A DNA stretch of 64,000 bases from Rhizobium sp. GTDB taxonomy: Bacteria > Pseudomonadota > Alphaproteobacteria > Rhizobiales > Rhizobiaceae. Made by a program: the position numbers and the translations under genes. Location of the stretch: contig JAHHDR010000022.1 of NCBI GenBank assembly GCA_019739215.1, positions 62,001-126,000 of the forward strand, given 5' to 3'. Below the pieces are notes generated by a model that worked only from the letters and a program-made list of their open reading frames with translations, was not told the DNA's origin and ran no database searches. Positions 16,427 to 25,315 of this stretch are shown piece after piece (the stretch's first letter is position 1; each line of letters begins with the position of its first letter).

Positions 16427-17548
16427 ATGTCCGGGACACCAGCACTTCGCCATAGCGATGAGCGCGTCAAGTCAAGATCGAGGTTCAGGGAAGCGTTGAT
16501 CATTCCGGAACTTGGCGGAATATGCGGAACGGTGCTGGTGTTCACCTTCTTCCTGCTGACAGCCCATGATTCCGGCATGTTCAATGCCGCGGGCGTTCTG
16601 AACTGGTCGGTCGTGTCGGCACAGTTCATGATCATCGCCGTCGGAGCCTGCCTGCTGATGATCGCCGGTGAATTTGACCTGTCGGTCGGCTCGATGATCG
16701 GCTTTGCGGGGATGATGATCGCTATTTTCAGCGTCAATATGGGCTGGCCGATGTGGATCGCCATTCTGGTGACCTTTGTCATGTGTCTCGCGATTGGCGC
16801 GCTCAACGGTTGGATATGCGTGAGGACTGGTTTGCCGAGCTTCATCGTGACCCTGGCATCGCTGTTCGTCTTGCGCGGATTTACAATATTCCTGCCCCAG
16901 ACCCTTGAGAACAAAACCATTATTGGAGGTATCCGTGAAGCAGCCGAGGGCGACTGGCTGGCCCCGGTGTTTGGCGGAAAGATCCTGACGGGTCTGTTTC
17001 AATGGTTTGGCGAAATAGGCCTGATTGCGACATTCGACCGGGGCGTGAACAAGGGATTGCCCGTGGTGGATGGCATACCGATGCTGATAGTGTGGGCGCT
17101 GGCTCTCATCGCATTTGGCCATGTGCTTCTGACGAGAACGAGATTTGGCAACTGGATCTTCGCTGCGGGGGGAGACGCGGAATCGGCCAGGTACTCTGGA
17201 GTACCCGTGGGCCGCGTGAAGATCTTGATGTTCATGTTCACCGCATTTTGCGCGACTGTATTCGCGACATGTCAGGTCATCGAGTTCGGATCGGCAGGGG
17301 CGGATCGCGGCCTGCTCAAGGAGTTCGAGGCGATCATTGCCGTGGTGATTGGTGGTGCCTTGCTGACAGGGGGCTATGGGTCGGTGCTGGGCGCGGCGCT
17401 CGGCGCGTTGATTTTCGGTGTCGTCCAGCAGGGCCTCTTCTTTGCCGGCGTGGAGAGTTCGCTCTTCCGGGTGTTTCTGGGGGTGATTCTGCTCTTCGCT
17501 GTGGTCCTGAACACCTACATCCGCCGCATCATCACCGGGGAGAAGTGA
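16427..17548 (+). CDS. Sugar/inositol-type ABC transporter permease
   Basis: Inner-membrane permease of 373 aa (BPD_transp_2). Seen: basic N-terminus, then multiple hydrophobic helices; [17 protein letters not shown] (family signature near residue 85), and the cytoplasmic loop [25 protein letters not shown] slightly longer periplasmic insertion is present between about 165 and 215. It follows the binding-protein gene after a hairpin and is one base before the ATPase gene. Confidence 0.92.
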   Translation: MSGTPALRHSDERVKSRSRFREALIIPELGGICGTVLVFTFFLLTAHDSGMFNAAGVLNWSVVSAQFMIIAVGACLLMIAGEFDLSVGSMIGFAGMMIAIFSVNMGWPMWIAILVTFVMCLAIGALNGWICVRTGLPSFIVTLASLFVLRGFTIFLPQTLENKTIIGGIREAAEGDWLAPVFGGKILTGLFQWFGEIGLIATFDRGVNKGLPVVDGIPMLIVWALALIAFGHVLLTRTRFGNWIFAAGGDAESARYSGVPVGRVKILMFMFTAFCATVFATCQVIEFGSAGADRGLLKEFEAIIAVVIGGALLTGGYGSVLGAALGALIFGVVQQGLFFAGVESSLFRVFLGVILLFAVVLNTYIRRIITGEK

Positions 17549-17549
17549 A

Positions 17550-18338
17550 ATGGACGTGCAAACCGCGCCCCTCATTCGGATGAAGGACATCGAAAAACAC
17601 TTCGGTTCAGTGATCGCGCTGGCGGGCGTGTCCGTGGATCTCTTTTCCGGAGAGTGCCATTGCCTGCTGGGCGACAATGGCGCCGGAAAATCGACGTTCA
17701 TCAAGACAATGTCGGGCGTCTATAAGCCAACCAAGGGCGAAATCATGTTCGAAGGGCGGCCGATGCGTTTCGCAGATCCGCGCGATGCCATCGCCGCCGG
17801 CATTGCCACGGTGCATCAGCATCTGGCGATGATCCCGCTGATGTCTGTCAGCCGCAACTTCTTTATGGGCAATGAACCGCTTCGCAAAATCGGACCCATG
17901 AAATTTTTCGACCATGACTTCGCCAACAGGGTGACCATGGAGGAAATGCGAAAAATGGGTATCAACCTGCGTGGGCCGGATCAGGCGGTGGGCACGCTTT
18001 CAGGCGGTGAGCGTCAAACAGTGGCGATTGCCCGTGCCGTCTATTTCGGCGCCAAGGTTCTGATTTTGGATGAACCGACCTCTGCACTCGGCGTGCGGCA
18101 AACGGCGAATGTGCTTTCGACGATCGACAAAGTCCGCAAACAAGGAATCGGTGTCGTCTTTATCACCCATAATGTCCGACATGCCATGGCAGTAGGTGAC
18201 AGGTTCACAGTGTTAAACCGTGGAAAGACGATGGGGACGGCGCTACGCGGTGAAATTGCCGCGGAAGAGCTGCAGGACCTGATGGCTGGTGGGCAGGAAC
18301 TGGTCGAACTGGAAGGCAGCTTGGGCGGTACAGTATAG
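17550..18338 (+). CDS. Sugar/inositol-type ABC transporter ATPase, single domain
   Basis: ATPase of 262 aa with one ABC domain: Walker A GDNGAGKS (41-48), signature LSGGERQ (150-156), Walker [11 protein letters not shown] (171-180), switch His in FITHNV. Related importers often use a double-domain RbsA-type ATPase; this single-domain form would work as a homodimer, as in FrcA-like systems. The stop codon lies only three bases before the IS remnant at 18342, so the element may have trimmed or ended the transcript here. Confidence 0.92.
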   Translation: MDVQTAPLIRMKDIEKHFGSVIALAGVSVDLFSGECHCLLGDNGAGKSTFIKTMSGVYKPTKGEIMFEGRPMRFADPRDAIAAGIATVHQHLAMIPLMSVSRNFFMGNEPLRKIGPMKFFDHDFANRVTMEEMRKMGINLRGPDQAVGTLSGGERQTVAIARAVYFGAKVLILDEPTSALGVRQTANVLSTIDKVRKQGIGVVFITHNVRHAMAVGDRFTVLNRGKTMGTALRGEIAAEELQDLMAGGQELVELEGSLGGTV

Positions 18339-18341
18339 CAG

Positions 18342-18929
18342 GGCTTGTCGCAAAGTCGGGTTCGGCCGGCAGTAGGTGCCCCTCATCGACTGCCGCCTTG
18401 ATCGTTTAGGGGAAGGTGTTGGCACCGTCGGTGCCGATCTTCCATGGCGAGAGCAGCGGCTCGTCCTTGAGCATCGAAAGAATCGCTTAGCGGCATCAAG
18501 GTCGCGTCCTGCTGTGAGCAGGGAGTCGATCGGGTTCCCGTGCTTGTCGATGGCTCGGCTCGGTACAGATAGCGCCACTAGCCGCGGATCTTAACGTAGT
18601 CTCGTCAATCCGGATTGAGCCCGAATGCGGTCGGCGGAACTGGCGTAGCCGCTTCTCGATGACAGGTGCATAGGCGAGAACCCGGCGATTGATCGTGCTG
18701 TGATCGACCTCAAAGCCGCACTCGCAGAACATCTCCTCCAGATCTCGATAGCTGAGCGGATAGCGCAGATACCAGGTTACCGCCTGCACGATGAGCTATG
18801 CCTGGAAATGCCGCCCCTTGAAATCATCCGTCGACTGGCGCATCAGCTTTTCGGCAATGGCACTCAGAATCATGGGCCCGCTCCGAAGCATTGGGAGCGG
18901 AATTTTCTCCATGCTTGGTCAACAGAGCC
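18342..18929 (-). mobile_element. IS6-family insertion sequence remnant
   Basis: 588 bases bounded by imperfect inverted ends: GGCTTGTCGCAAAG at 18342 and, on the other strand from 18929, GGCTCTGTTGACCA, both resembling the GGCTCTGTTGCAAA end of IS6/IS26-type elements. On the minus strand it encodes pieces of an IS6 transposase: DDFKGRHFQA then a stop, then WYLRYPLSYRDLEEMFCE, VDHSTINRRVLAYAPVIEKR, RIDETT, and in a shifted frame RAIDKHGNPIDSLLTAGR and DLDAAKRFF. The 3' half, with the last catalytic residues, is missing. No 8-base target duplication is seen. It separates the inositol-type cluster from the polyamine-type cluster. Confidence 0.88.
18360..18877 (-). pseudogene. IS6-family transposase, broken
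   Basis: Transposase reading frame with at least one in-frame stop near its start (after DFKGRHFQA), a frameshift or deletion after RIDETT (just past the first catalytic Asp), and loss of the C-terminal part. Intact IS6 transposases are about 230-240 aa; here only scattered segments totalling perhaps 150 codons can be recognised. It is not expected to be active. Confidence 0.85.
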
Positions 18930-18934
18930 CCTTG

Positions 18935-20203
18935 TCAGCGCAAGAGACCGATTATGGCTTCGGCGGCGCGAGTGGCGCCGGCGAATCCCTGCATCTTGAT
19001 GGCGTTCACGCTGAGGCGAGCCTTCATGACGTCATTGTCCAGAAGCGCCCGGATCATTCCAGCCAGTTGGTCCGGTGGCCAGTCATAGCGGTGAAGCATG
19101 TGCCCGACGCCCGTTTCGGCTGCTCGCCGCGCGTTGTCGTGGCCATCCCAGCAATAGGGCATCACAAGGGACGGCACCCCGAAATAGAGGGCTTCGCAAA
19201 AGCTGTTGTTGCCGCCGTGATGGATGAAGAGACTGGCTTGCGACACGACGGAGGGTTGCGGGAACCAGCTGTCGAGGAAAATATTGTCCGGCACCTGAAC
19301 ATATTCATCGCGCCAGTGGCCGACATTGATCAGGAAGCGATAGGGCAAAGTGGAGAAGACCTCCATCATTCGCCTGAGCAGTTCGACATCCATGGCGCCA
19401 AGTGACCCGAAGCTGGTCAGGATGAGGGCAGAATCGTTGTGGCTGGCAAAGCGTGGCGGTTGGTACGGCGTTTCCCGACGCACGCATCCATCCAGGAACA
19501 GGAAACGCTGCGGGTCGAGCGGTTTGGCGCGGTGATGGCGAATGATCTCAGGGGCCAGGATCAGATTGAGATAGGGTGAGGAATCCAGGAAGAGGGGCGG
19601 TGCGGGTGGCTTCAATCCGCAGTCGAGCATGAAGGCTGACAGGCGCCTGTGCGCCGTTGCCGTCGTTTTCTCGTACCGCGCCGAAAACTCCGCCCACTCT
19701 TCGCTGGTCGCTTGACCTAGGCCCGACAGGTAGGGCGGTACGAGCGGATCAGGGATCTCGGTTTCAGCACAAGAGACCACCCTGATCCAGGGGACCCCGG
19801 CCGTCGCGACCGCGGGGAACATCACAACGTTGTCCAGAACGATAGCATCCGGTTTCAGTCGTGCCAACAACTGACGCAAGGGCTCCTCGACCCCGATCGC
19901 GGTCTCCACGATGGCCTCCCAGGTCGGGCCTACATAGGATGTCAGTTGTTCCCGGGCTGTCTGGCGGAAAGCATCCTGATGACGACTGATGAACTCGTTC
20001 CAATCCGTGGCCTGACCCGGTTCGATGTCGCCCAATTGGTATTCCGCAAAGCCGTATTCCGCAAAGACGCCGCTGAAACCCGGATGGCAGATGAAGACGG
20101 GTCTGGCGCCCAGCCTGCGCAGTTCCTGCGCAATACCGACGCAGTTGAGAGCCGCGCCGTAGCTCGCTTCCGGAAAGAGCGCAATCGTCTTTTGTGCTGA
20201 CAT
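18935..20203 (-). CDS. UGT/MGT-like glycosyltransferase (first of two)
   Basis: Family-1-like (GT-B) glycosyltransferase of about 422 aa. Seen: N-terminal KTIALFPEASYGAALNCVGIAQEL, a strand-loop-helix typical of the acceptor domain; DAIVLDNVVMFPA; LILTSFGSLGAMD at the start of the donor domain; and the donor-site block IHHGGNNS (about 327-334) followed by PYCWDGHDNARRA, which is the PSPG-like motif of UGT/MGT enzymes. ATG 20203 is chosen by alignment with the paralogue at 25316. It lies 17 bases after the GntR gene and ends five bases from the IS remnant. Acceptor and sugar donor are unknown. Confidence 0.88.
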   Translation of the reverse strand: MSAQKTIALFPEASYGAALNCVGIAQELRRLGARPVFICHPGFSGVFAEYGFAEYQLGDIEPGQATDWNEFISRHQDAFRQTAREQLTSYVGPTWEAIVETAIGVEEPLRQLLARLKPDAIVLDNVVMFPAVATAGVPWIRVVSCAETEIPDPLVPPYLSGLGQATSEEWAEFSARYEKTTATAHRRLSAFMLDCGLKPPAPPLFLDSSPYLNLILAPEIIRHHRAKPLDPQRFLFLDGCVRRETPYQPPRFASHNDSALILTSFGSLGAMDVELLRRMMEVFSTLPYRFLINVGHWRDEYVQVPDNIFLDSWFPQPSVVSQASLFIHHGGNNSFCEALYFGVPSLVMPYCWDGHDNARRAAETGVGHMLHRYDWPPDQLAGMIRALLDNDVMKARLSVNAIKMQGFAGATRAAEAIIGLLR

Positions 20204-20220
20204 GGAGTTCTTTGGCTGAT

Positions 20221-21153
20221 TTACCGCGATATGACCTGGAGTGCGGGCGGAACGCCGCGTCCCACTAGGCGCGGCCTCTGGGACTGCGAAAGTTGTATAT
20301 GCACACGCATCAGATCCGCAGCAAGCTCCATCAAGCCACGCTCGATCTGCTCCAGTATCTGGATGTGTTCCAGATTGGACTGCATCAGCCGATAGGTGTT
20401 CACATGGGCTGCCGCGCTGTTGGAGCGCCGGCGGCGGTGATGGCTCGCCAGGGCTTCCGCCATGAAGGGGTTGCCGCATCCTCGTGCCACCAGCATGTGA
20501 ATGTCAAAGTCGGTGCGCTCGAAGAGCCTGCGATCGAAATCAGCCTCGCTCATGCTGCGAAGGATCAACATGGATTGCCTGAGCGACGTCAGGGCCGGCA
20601 TATCGCGACGAAAATCGGGCAGCGTCAGCGCAAGGGGTTCGGTTGCAAGGCGAAACTCATAGGATTTGGCAATCGCATCGGCTCCCAATGCAAACTGCTT
20701 CAAGAGCCATTGCTGCCCGGCACCCCGCTCAGCAAGATTGTCCTCCGAGAGTTTTTGTAGCGCGTTCTGTACCGCCTGGCGGGACACATCGTAACGTCTC
20801 TGCAGGGCGGCAACCGTTTGAGCTTCGCCGATTCGTCCTGCGGCGAGGTCCCTCAGGATTGCCGAGGAGACCTCTGAATCTCCATCCTTCTCGTCCGGAT
20901 CGTCAAGGCGCGCCACCGTCATAGGATCGATGGCCAGAACAAAACCTCCGTCCGCATCGGCTTCGACCAGATCACGTTCTGCAAGCACGTGCAGCGCCTT
21001 TCGCACCGGTGTCCGGGAAACATTGCAATGCGAGGCGAGCGTCTGTTCTGCCAGCCGCTCTCCAGGGGACATCCCTCGTTCACTGGCATAATCCAGTATT
21101 TTTTGCGCCAATTCCACATGGCGGTAGCGTATGCGCCCGGGCTCTGTCGACAT
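20221..21153 (-). CDS. GntR-family regulator with two winged-helix segments
   Basis: Transcriptional regulator of 310 aa. The N-terminal GntR winged helix contains HCNVSRTPVRKALHVLAERDLVE (about residues 42-64). A second HTH-like segment, YDVSRQAVQNALQKLSEDNLAE, occurs near 125-146, which is unusual for a simple FadR/FCD regulator. The C-terminal part is helical with FERTDFDIHMLVARGCGNPFMAEAL and resembles an FCD ligand domain. It is divergent from the polyamine-type importer (210-base gap) and co-transcribed with the downstream glycosyltransferase. Likely the local regulator of both. Confidence 0.88.
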   Translation of the reverse strand: MSTEPGRIRYRHVELAQKILDYASERGMSPGERLAEQTLASHCNVSRTPVRKALHVLAERDLVEADADGGFVLAIDPMTVARLDDPDEKDGDSEVSSAILRDLAAGRIGEAQTVAALQRRYDVSRQAVQNALQKLSEDNLAERGAGQQWLLKQFALGADAIAKSYEFRLATEPLALTLPDFRRDMPALTSLRQSMLILRSMSEADFDRRLFERTDFDIHMLVARGCGNPFMAEALASHHRRRRSNSAAAHVNTYRLMQSNLEHIQILEQIERGLMELAADLMRVHIQLSQSQRPRLVGRGVPPALQVISR

Positions 21154-21261
21154 GGATCACCTGCTGTCTATCGGCTGCATGCTGGCTTCTTAATGGCCGA
21201 TTGGCAAGCGGGAACGTTCCGCTTTTCACTTGAATCAAGAAAATTCAAAGGGTCTATTGAC

Positions 21262-21283
21262 GTATTATTTTTTCAATTAATAC
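21262..21283. promoter_or_regulatory. Palindrome in GntR / importer divergent gap
   Basis: GTATTA-10 bases-TAATAC in an AT-rich stretch between the divergent GntR gene and importer operon. It is a candidate operator for the GntR regulator, or promoter DNA of one of the two operons. The call rests on symmetry and position alone. Confidence 0.4.
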
Positions 21284-21363
21284 TGCATGCCAGTGGCGAC
21301 ATGAGATCGGGTCACCGACGCCTCGCCTGCGAGTGGGAACAATTATCAAACGAGGAGAGAACC

Positions 21364-22434
21364 GTGAGAACACGAAGCGGATACGCCATACTAGGTGTTT
21401 GTGCATGCAAGCTGCTCGCCGCGACGATGCTCGCAGGCAGCGTGAGCGCGGCCAATGCGGCTGATCTCGTCATCTCGAACTGGGATGGCTACATGGCAAA
21501 GGACATCGCTGAGACCTTCAAGGCCGCCACCGGCCTGGAGATCGAAGTGGTCAACCACGCCACCAACGAAGAAATCATGGGCAAGCTGATGGCGAGCCAG
21601 GGCAAGGGCTATGACCTTGTTTTCGTGTCTTCTCCTTTTGCCGAAGTCCTCAACCACCAGAACCTCGTGGAGCCGCTCGACAAGGCGGCGATCCCGAATC
21701 TCGCCAACCTCTATCCCGAGGCGGCAAGCCTCGCCTATGACCCGGGCAATGCCTACTCCGTACCCTATACCTGGGGTACGACCGGTCTCTGCTATCGCTC
21801 CGATCTGGTCAAGACCACGCCCGACAGCTGGATGAACCTGCTTGCCCCCTCCGATGACATCAAGGGCAAGACCACCATGCTGGCGACCGACCGCTGGTTG
21901 ATGGCGGCGGGCGCACTGGCCAAGGGCTATTCGGTCAACGAAACCGACCCGGCAAAGGTCGCCGAGGTCAAGGATCTGCTGATCGCGGCCAAGAAGACGC
22001 TTCTCGCCTATGATGATACGACCTTCTATTCGAAGCTCGTCTCCGGCGAGGCCTCGCTCGTGCATGCATGGGACGGCTGGTGCAACTATGGCATCACCGA
22101 GAACAAGGACATCAAGTTCGTTGTGCCGAAAGAAGGCTCCGACCTCTGGGTCGACACCATCGTCGTCATGAAGAATTCGGAGAAGAAGGATGCCGCGATG
22201 AAGTTCATCAACTTCATCCTCGATCCCGCAAATCATGCCTGGGCGGCCCAGAACATCCTCTACAAGGTGCCGAACAAGGCGGCGATGGAAAGCCTCGGCG
22301 CGTCGCTGATCGAGCAATATCCGAACATGGGCATGACACCGGCGGAACTGACAAAGTTCGAATTGCTGCGTGATCTCGGTGCTTCCCAGAAGGACTATTC
22401 TCGCGCCGTCAGCGAGATCAAGGCCGCCAACTGA
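21364..22434 (+). CDS. Polyamine-type ABC transporter substrate-binding protein
   Basis: Periplasmic binding protein of the PotD/PotF type, about 356 aa. GTG start 21364 with GAGGAGAG ahead. Signal peptide: basic MRTRSGY then AILGVCACKLLAATMLAGSV, cleaved near ANA-AD. Mature start DLVISNWDGYMAKDIAETF has the WDGY/W-x-Y pattern of this family, followed by GYDLVFVSSPFAEVL and SVPYTWGTTGLCYRSDL. An open frame continues upstream to 20989 but overlaps the divergent GntR gene and is not used. The ligand may be a polyamine or another small cation; the neighbouring enzymes do not settle it. Confidence 0.92.
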   Translation: MRTRSGYAILGVCACKLLAATMLAGSVSAANAADLVISNWDGYMAKDIAETFKAATGLEIEVVNHATNEEIMGKLMASQGKGYDLVFVSSPFAEVLNHQNLVEPLDKAAIPNLANLYPEAASLAYDPGNAYSVPYTWGTTGLCYRSDLVKTTPDSWMNLLAPSDDIKGKTTMLATDRWLMAAGALAKGYSVNETDPAKVAEVKDLLIAAKKTLLAYDDTTFYSKLVSGEASLVHAWDGWCNYGITENKDIKFVVPKEGSDLWVDTIVVMKNSEKKDAAMKFINFILDPANHAWAAQNILYKVPNKAAMESLGASLIEQYPNMGMTPAELTKFELLRDLGASQKDYSRAVSEIKAAN

Positions 22435-22472
22435 GCCGATCCCCGGCAACCGAAATGGGCTGCCTGCACTGC

Positions 22473-22500
22473 ATCGAGGGAGACATTCGTCTCCTTCGAT
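22473..22500 (+). terminator. Intercistronic hairpin after binding-protein gene
   Basis: 12-base stem (ATCGAGGGAGAC at 22473-22484 with 22489-22500, one G-T wobble) and ATTC loop, 38 bases after the binding-protein stop and about 70 bases before the first permease start. Probably a partial terminator or mRNA stabiliser giving excess binding protein. Confidence 0.7.
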
Positions 22501-22567
22501 CGCCCCTCGGGATTTCCCCAGTCCTTCGACGACATCCCCTGCCACGTCATCGCCCTGGAACGCCCGC

Positions 22568-23455
22568 ATGTCCTATCAATCTGCCCGATTGAACCTGCTT
22601 GCCGCGCCGGCTGTCGCCTGGCTCGTGGCATTCATGGTCGTGCCATGCCTGCTCATACTCTCCTATGCCTTCTTTGAACGCGGCATCTGGGGTGGCATCG
22701 AATACACGCTGACACTCGAGAACTTCGCCCGCGTCATCGATCCTCTCTACGCCAATATCTTTCTGACGTCGGCGCGCATCGCCGGTCTTGCCACGCTGCT
22801 GGCGATCCTGATCGCCTATCCGGCGGCCTATGCGATCAGCCGTGCGCCAAAGATACGCCAGCCCATGCTGCTGTTCTTTGCCGTTCTGCCCTTCTGGAGC
22901 AATTACCTGATCCGCACCTATGCCTGGGTGGTGCTTCTCAACAGGGAAGGGCTTATCAACAACGTCTTGCGCTGGTTCGGCTATCAGGGCGAGCCGCTGT
23001 CTCTTCTTTACACGGAGGGCGCGGTGATCGTCGGTCTTGTCTACAACTATCTGCCCTTCGTCATCCTGGCGATCTACTCATCTCTTTCGCGGCTCAATCC
23101 GGAACTGATGGAGGCCTCCCGTGACCTCGGCGGCGGCCCGGTCCGTACTTTCTGGCGTGTCATACTGCCGCTCACCCTGCCCGGGGTCGCAGCCGGCGGT
23201 GTCTTTGTCTTCGTCCTGTCGATCGGCAATTTCGTCACGCCGGCCCTGCTTGGAGGCGGGCGGTTCCAGATGATCGGCAATGTCGTCTATGACCAGTTCC
23301 TGAGCGCGAATGACTGGCCGTTTGGTGCTGCACTCGGCCTCGTGCTGATTGCGATAATGATCCTCCTCCTTATGCTGCAGGGGCGGGCAACGGCGCGTGC
23401 AAGTGGTGAAAGAGCGATCGAAAATGCAGGTCCACAGGCGAGGGCAGCGGCATGA
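22568..23455 (+). CDS. Polyamine-type ABC transporter permease 1 (PotB/PotH-like)
   Basis: Inner-membrane permease of 295 aa. Seen: LLAAPAVAWLVAFMVVPCLLILSYAFF as first helix, NYLIRTYAWVVLLNREGLIN (PotB/PotH hallmark), and the EAA loop EASRDLGGGPVRTFWRVILP for contact with the ATPase. ATG 22568 begins the family N-terminus; an in-frame extension to 22370 overlaps the binding-protein gene. It overlaps the next permease by four bases. Confidence 0.92.
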   Translation: MSYQSARLNLLAAPAVAWLVAFMVVPCLLILSYAFFERGIWGGIEYTLTLENFARVIDPLYANIFLTSARIAGLATLLAILIAYPAAYAISRAPKIRQPMLLFFAVLPFWSNYLIRTYAWVVLLNREGLINNVLRWFGYQGEPLSLLYTEGAVIVGLVYNYLPFVILAIYSSLSRLNPELMEASRDLGGGPVRTFWRVILPLTLPGVAAGGVFVFVLSIGNFVTPALLGGGRFQMIGNVVYDQFLSANDWPFGAALGLVLIAIMILLLMLQGRATARASGERAIENAGPQARAAA

Positions 23456-24240
23456 CGATCGCCCATACCTCGCGCCTTTCGGGACGGCTTGTCCTGCTTG
23501 CCGTCTTTGGTTTTCTCTACCTGCCGATCGTGGTCCTTGTTTGCCTGTCCTTCAACGAGGCGGGCCTGCCGACAAGCTGGTCCGGCTTTTCGTTCAAGTG
23601 GTATGCGGCGCTAGCCGGCAATGGCGAGATCCTAGGCGCCGCCTGGAACACGCTGATCGTTGCCGTCTTTGCCACGGCGATTGCCACGGCGCTCGGAACC
23701 CTGCTGGCGCTCGGCATGGAAACCCGTCGCCGCAAGAGTGCAGGGCTTGAGGCGCTCGCCTTTGCACCGATGGTCATTCCCGATATCGTTCTGGCGGTCG
23801 CACTTCTAACCTTCTTCTCGTTGCTCAACGTCACGCTGGGACTGCACACGATCATCATCAGCCATGTCATCTTCGACCTGGCCTTCGTATGCTCCGTGGT
23901 CAGGGCGCGGCTCAAGTATTTCGACTATTCCATTGTCGAGGCTTCGCGTGATCTGGGCGCCTCCGCCTGGACGACTTTCTGGCGTGTTACGTTCCCGGTT
24001 CTCATGCCGGCAATCGTCGCGGGTGCCTTGCTCGCCTTCACGCTCTCGATCGACGAGTTCATCATCGCCTTCTTCACGGCCGGCGCCGGTCGTTCCTCGA
24101 TCACGTTGCCGATCCAGATCTATTCGATGATTCGCTTTGGCATCACGCCGGAAATCAACGCCCTTGCCACCATCGTCATGGGGGTCAGTGCTGCCGCGCT
24201 GCTGATCTCGCAACGGCTCAACAAAGAACAGATGCAATGA
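23452..24240 (+). CDS. Polyamine-type ABC transporter permease 2 (PotC/PotI-like)
   Basis: Inner-membrane permease of 262 aa. Seen: FNEAGLPTSWSGFSFKWY after helix 1, as in PotC/PotI; EALAFAPMVIPDIVLAVALL; EAA loop EASRDLGASAWTTFWRVTFP; and FTLSIDEFIIAFF near the C-terminus. ATGA overlaps at both ends tie it to the upstream permease and the downstream ATPase. Confidence 0.92.
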   Translation: MTIAHTSRLSGRLVLLAVFGFLYLPIVVLVCLSFNEAGLPTSWSGFSFKWYAALAGNGEILGAAWNTLIVAVFATAIATALGTLLALGMETRRRKSAGLEALAFAPMVIPDIVLAVALLTFFSLLNVTLGLHTIIISHVIFDLAFVCSVVRARLKYFDYSIVEASRDLGASAWTTFWRVTFPVLMPAIVAGALLAFTLSIDEFIIAFFTAGAGRSSITLPIQIYSMIRFGITPEINALATIVMGVSAAALLISQRLNKEQMQ

Positions 24241-25298
24241 CCGATACGCCTCTTTCGCACGACGCGCCGATCCTGGCGATTGACGGCCTTCACAAGAGTT
24301 TTGGGCCGGTCATCGCCGTCGATCACGTGTCGCTCGAGATCCGCCGTAACGAGTTCTTTGCGCTGCTCGGCCCCTCTGGCTGCGGCAAGACCACGCTGTT
24401 GCGCATGCTGGCCGGCTTCGAGACCCCGACCCACGGTCGTATCCTGCTGGAAGGTCGGGATATCTCCGCGTTGCCGCCGGAGAAGCGTCCGCTCAACCTG
24501 ATGTTCCAGTCCTATGCGCTCTTTCCCCATATGACCGTCGCCCGCAACCTGGCCTACGGGCTTGAAATGGACCGGTTACCGAAGGCGGAAATTGCTCGGC
24601 GGGTCGAGGAAATCATGGCCGTGACGGACCTTGGCCAGTTTGCTGCGCGCAAGCCCGATCAACTGTCCGGCGGGCAGAAACAGCGGGTGGCGCTGGCCCG
24701 GGCCCTGGTAAAGCGACCCAAGGTGCTGCTTCTCGACGAACCGCTCGGCGCGCTCGACAAGAAGCTGCGCGAACGTATGCAGCTTGAGCTCAAGCGGCTT
24801 CAGCATGAGGTCGGTATCACTTTCATCATGGTCACCCATGACCAGGAAGAGGCCCTCGTCATGGCCGACCGGATGGCGATCCTGAAGGATGGCGAATTGC
24901 TTCAATGCGGCTCGCCGGAAGAGGTCTATGAGAGGCCGGCCGATCGCTTCGTCGCCAACTTCATAGGGGTGATGAATTTCATCGATGGCGCGGTCGCAGC
25001 CGACGGCAGTTTTGCCGCTGTCGGTGTCAGTCTGCCCGTCGCGACCGAGATCCGCGGCGTCGCCGTCCTGGCCGTGCGGCCGGAGAACATCACGGTGGCG
25101 ACCGCCGGAGCGGGGATCGAGGGCAGCGTCGTCGACATGGCCTATCACGGCCTTGACCGCGTCTTGCATGTGAAGATCGCCGCCAGCGAAACACCGCTGC
25201 AGGTCCGGGTGCCGGCGAATGCCGCCGTGCCGCACTCGGTCGGCGACAAGATCAGCATCGCGATCGATCCGGATCGCATCCGTCTTTTCAAAGTTTGA
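24237..25298 (+). CDS. Polyamine-type ABC transporter ATPase (PotA/PotG-like)
   Basis: ATPase of 353 aa. Walker A GPSGCGKTT (45-53), Q-loop MFQSYALFPHMTV, signature LSGGQKQR (143-150), Walker B LLLDEPLGALD (164-174), switch His in MVTHDQEEAL, then a C-terminal TOBE-type domain with VLAVRPENITV. Full family length. It powers the importer formed with the two upstream permeases; its stop is 17 bases before the glycosyltransferase start. Confidence 0.94.
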   Translation: MTDTPLSHDAPILAIDGLHKSFGPVIAVDHVSLEIRRNEFFALLGPSGCGKTTLLRMLAGFETPTHGRILLEGRDISALPPEKRPLNLMFQSYALFPHMTVARNLAYGLEMDRLPKAEIARRVEEIMAVTDLGQFAARKPDQLSGGQKQRVALARALVKRPKVLLLDEPLGALDKKLRERMQLELKRLQHEVGITFIMVTHDQEEALVMADRMAILKDGELLQCGSPEEVYERPADRFVANFIGVMNFIDGAVAADGSFAAVGVSLPVATEIRGVAVLAVRPENITVATAGAGIEGSVVDMAYHGLDRVLHVKIAASETPLQVRVPANAAVPHSVGDKISIAIDPDRIRLFKV

Positions 25299-25315
25299 GA
25301 ACAAAGGGAAGCCCC

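Noticed and set aside
16472-17704. 410-codon open frame on the minus strand (mirror 54949-56181)
   Set aside because: Antisense to the permease; His/Gln/Asp-rich, as expected for the complement of membrane-helix codons.
18334-18937. 8-base target duplication around the IS6 remnant
   Set aside because: Flanks TATAGCAG and CCTTGTCA do not match.
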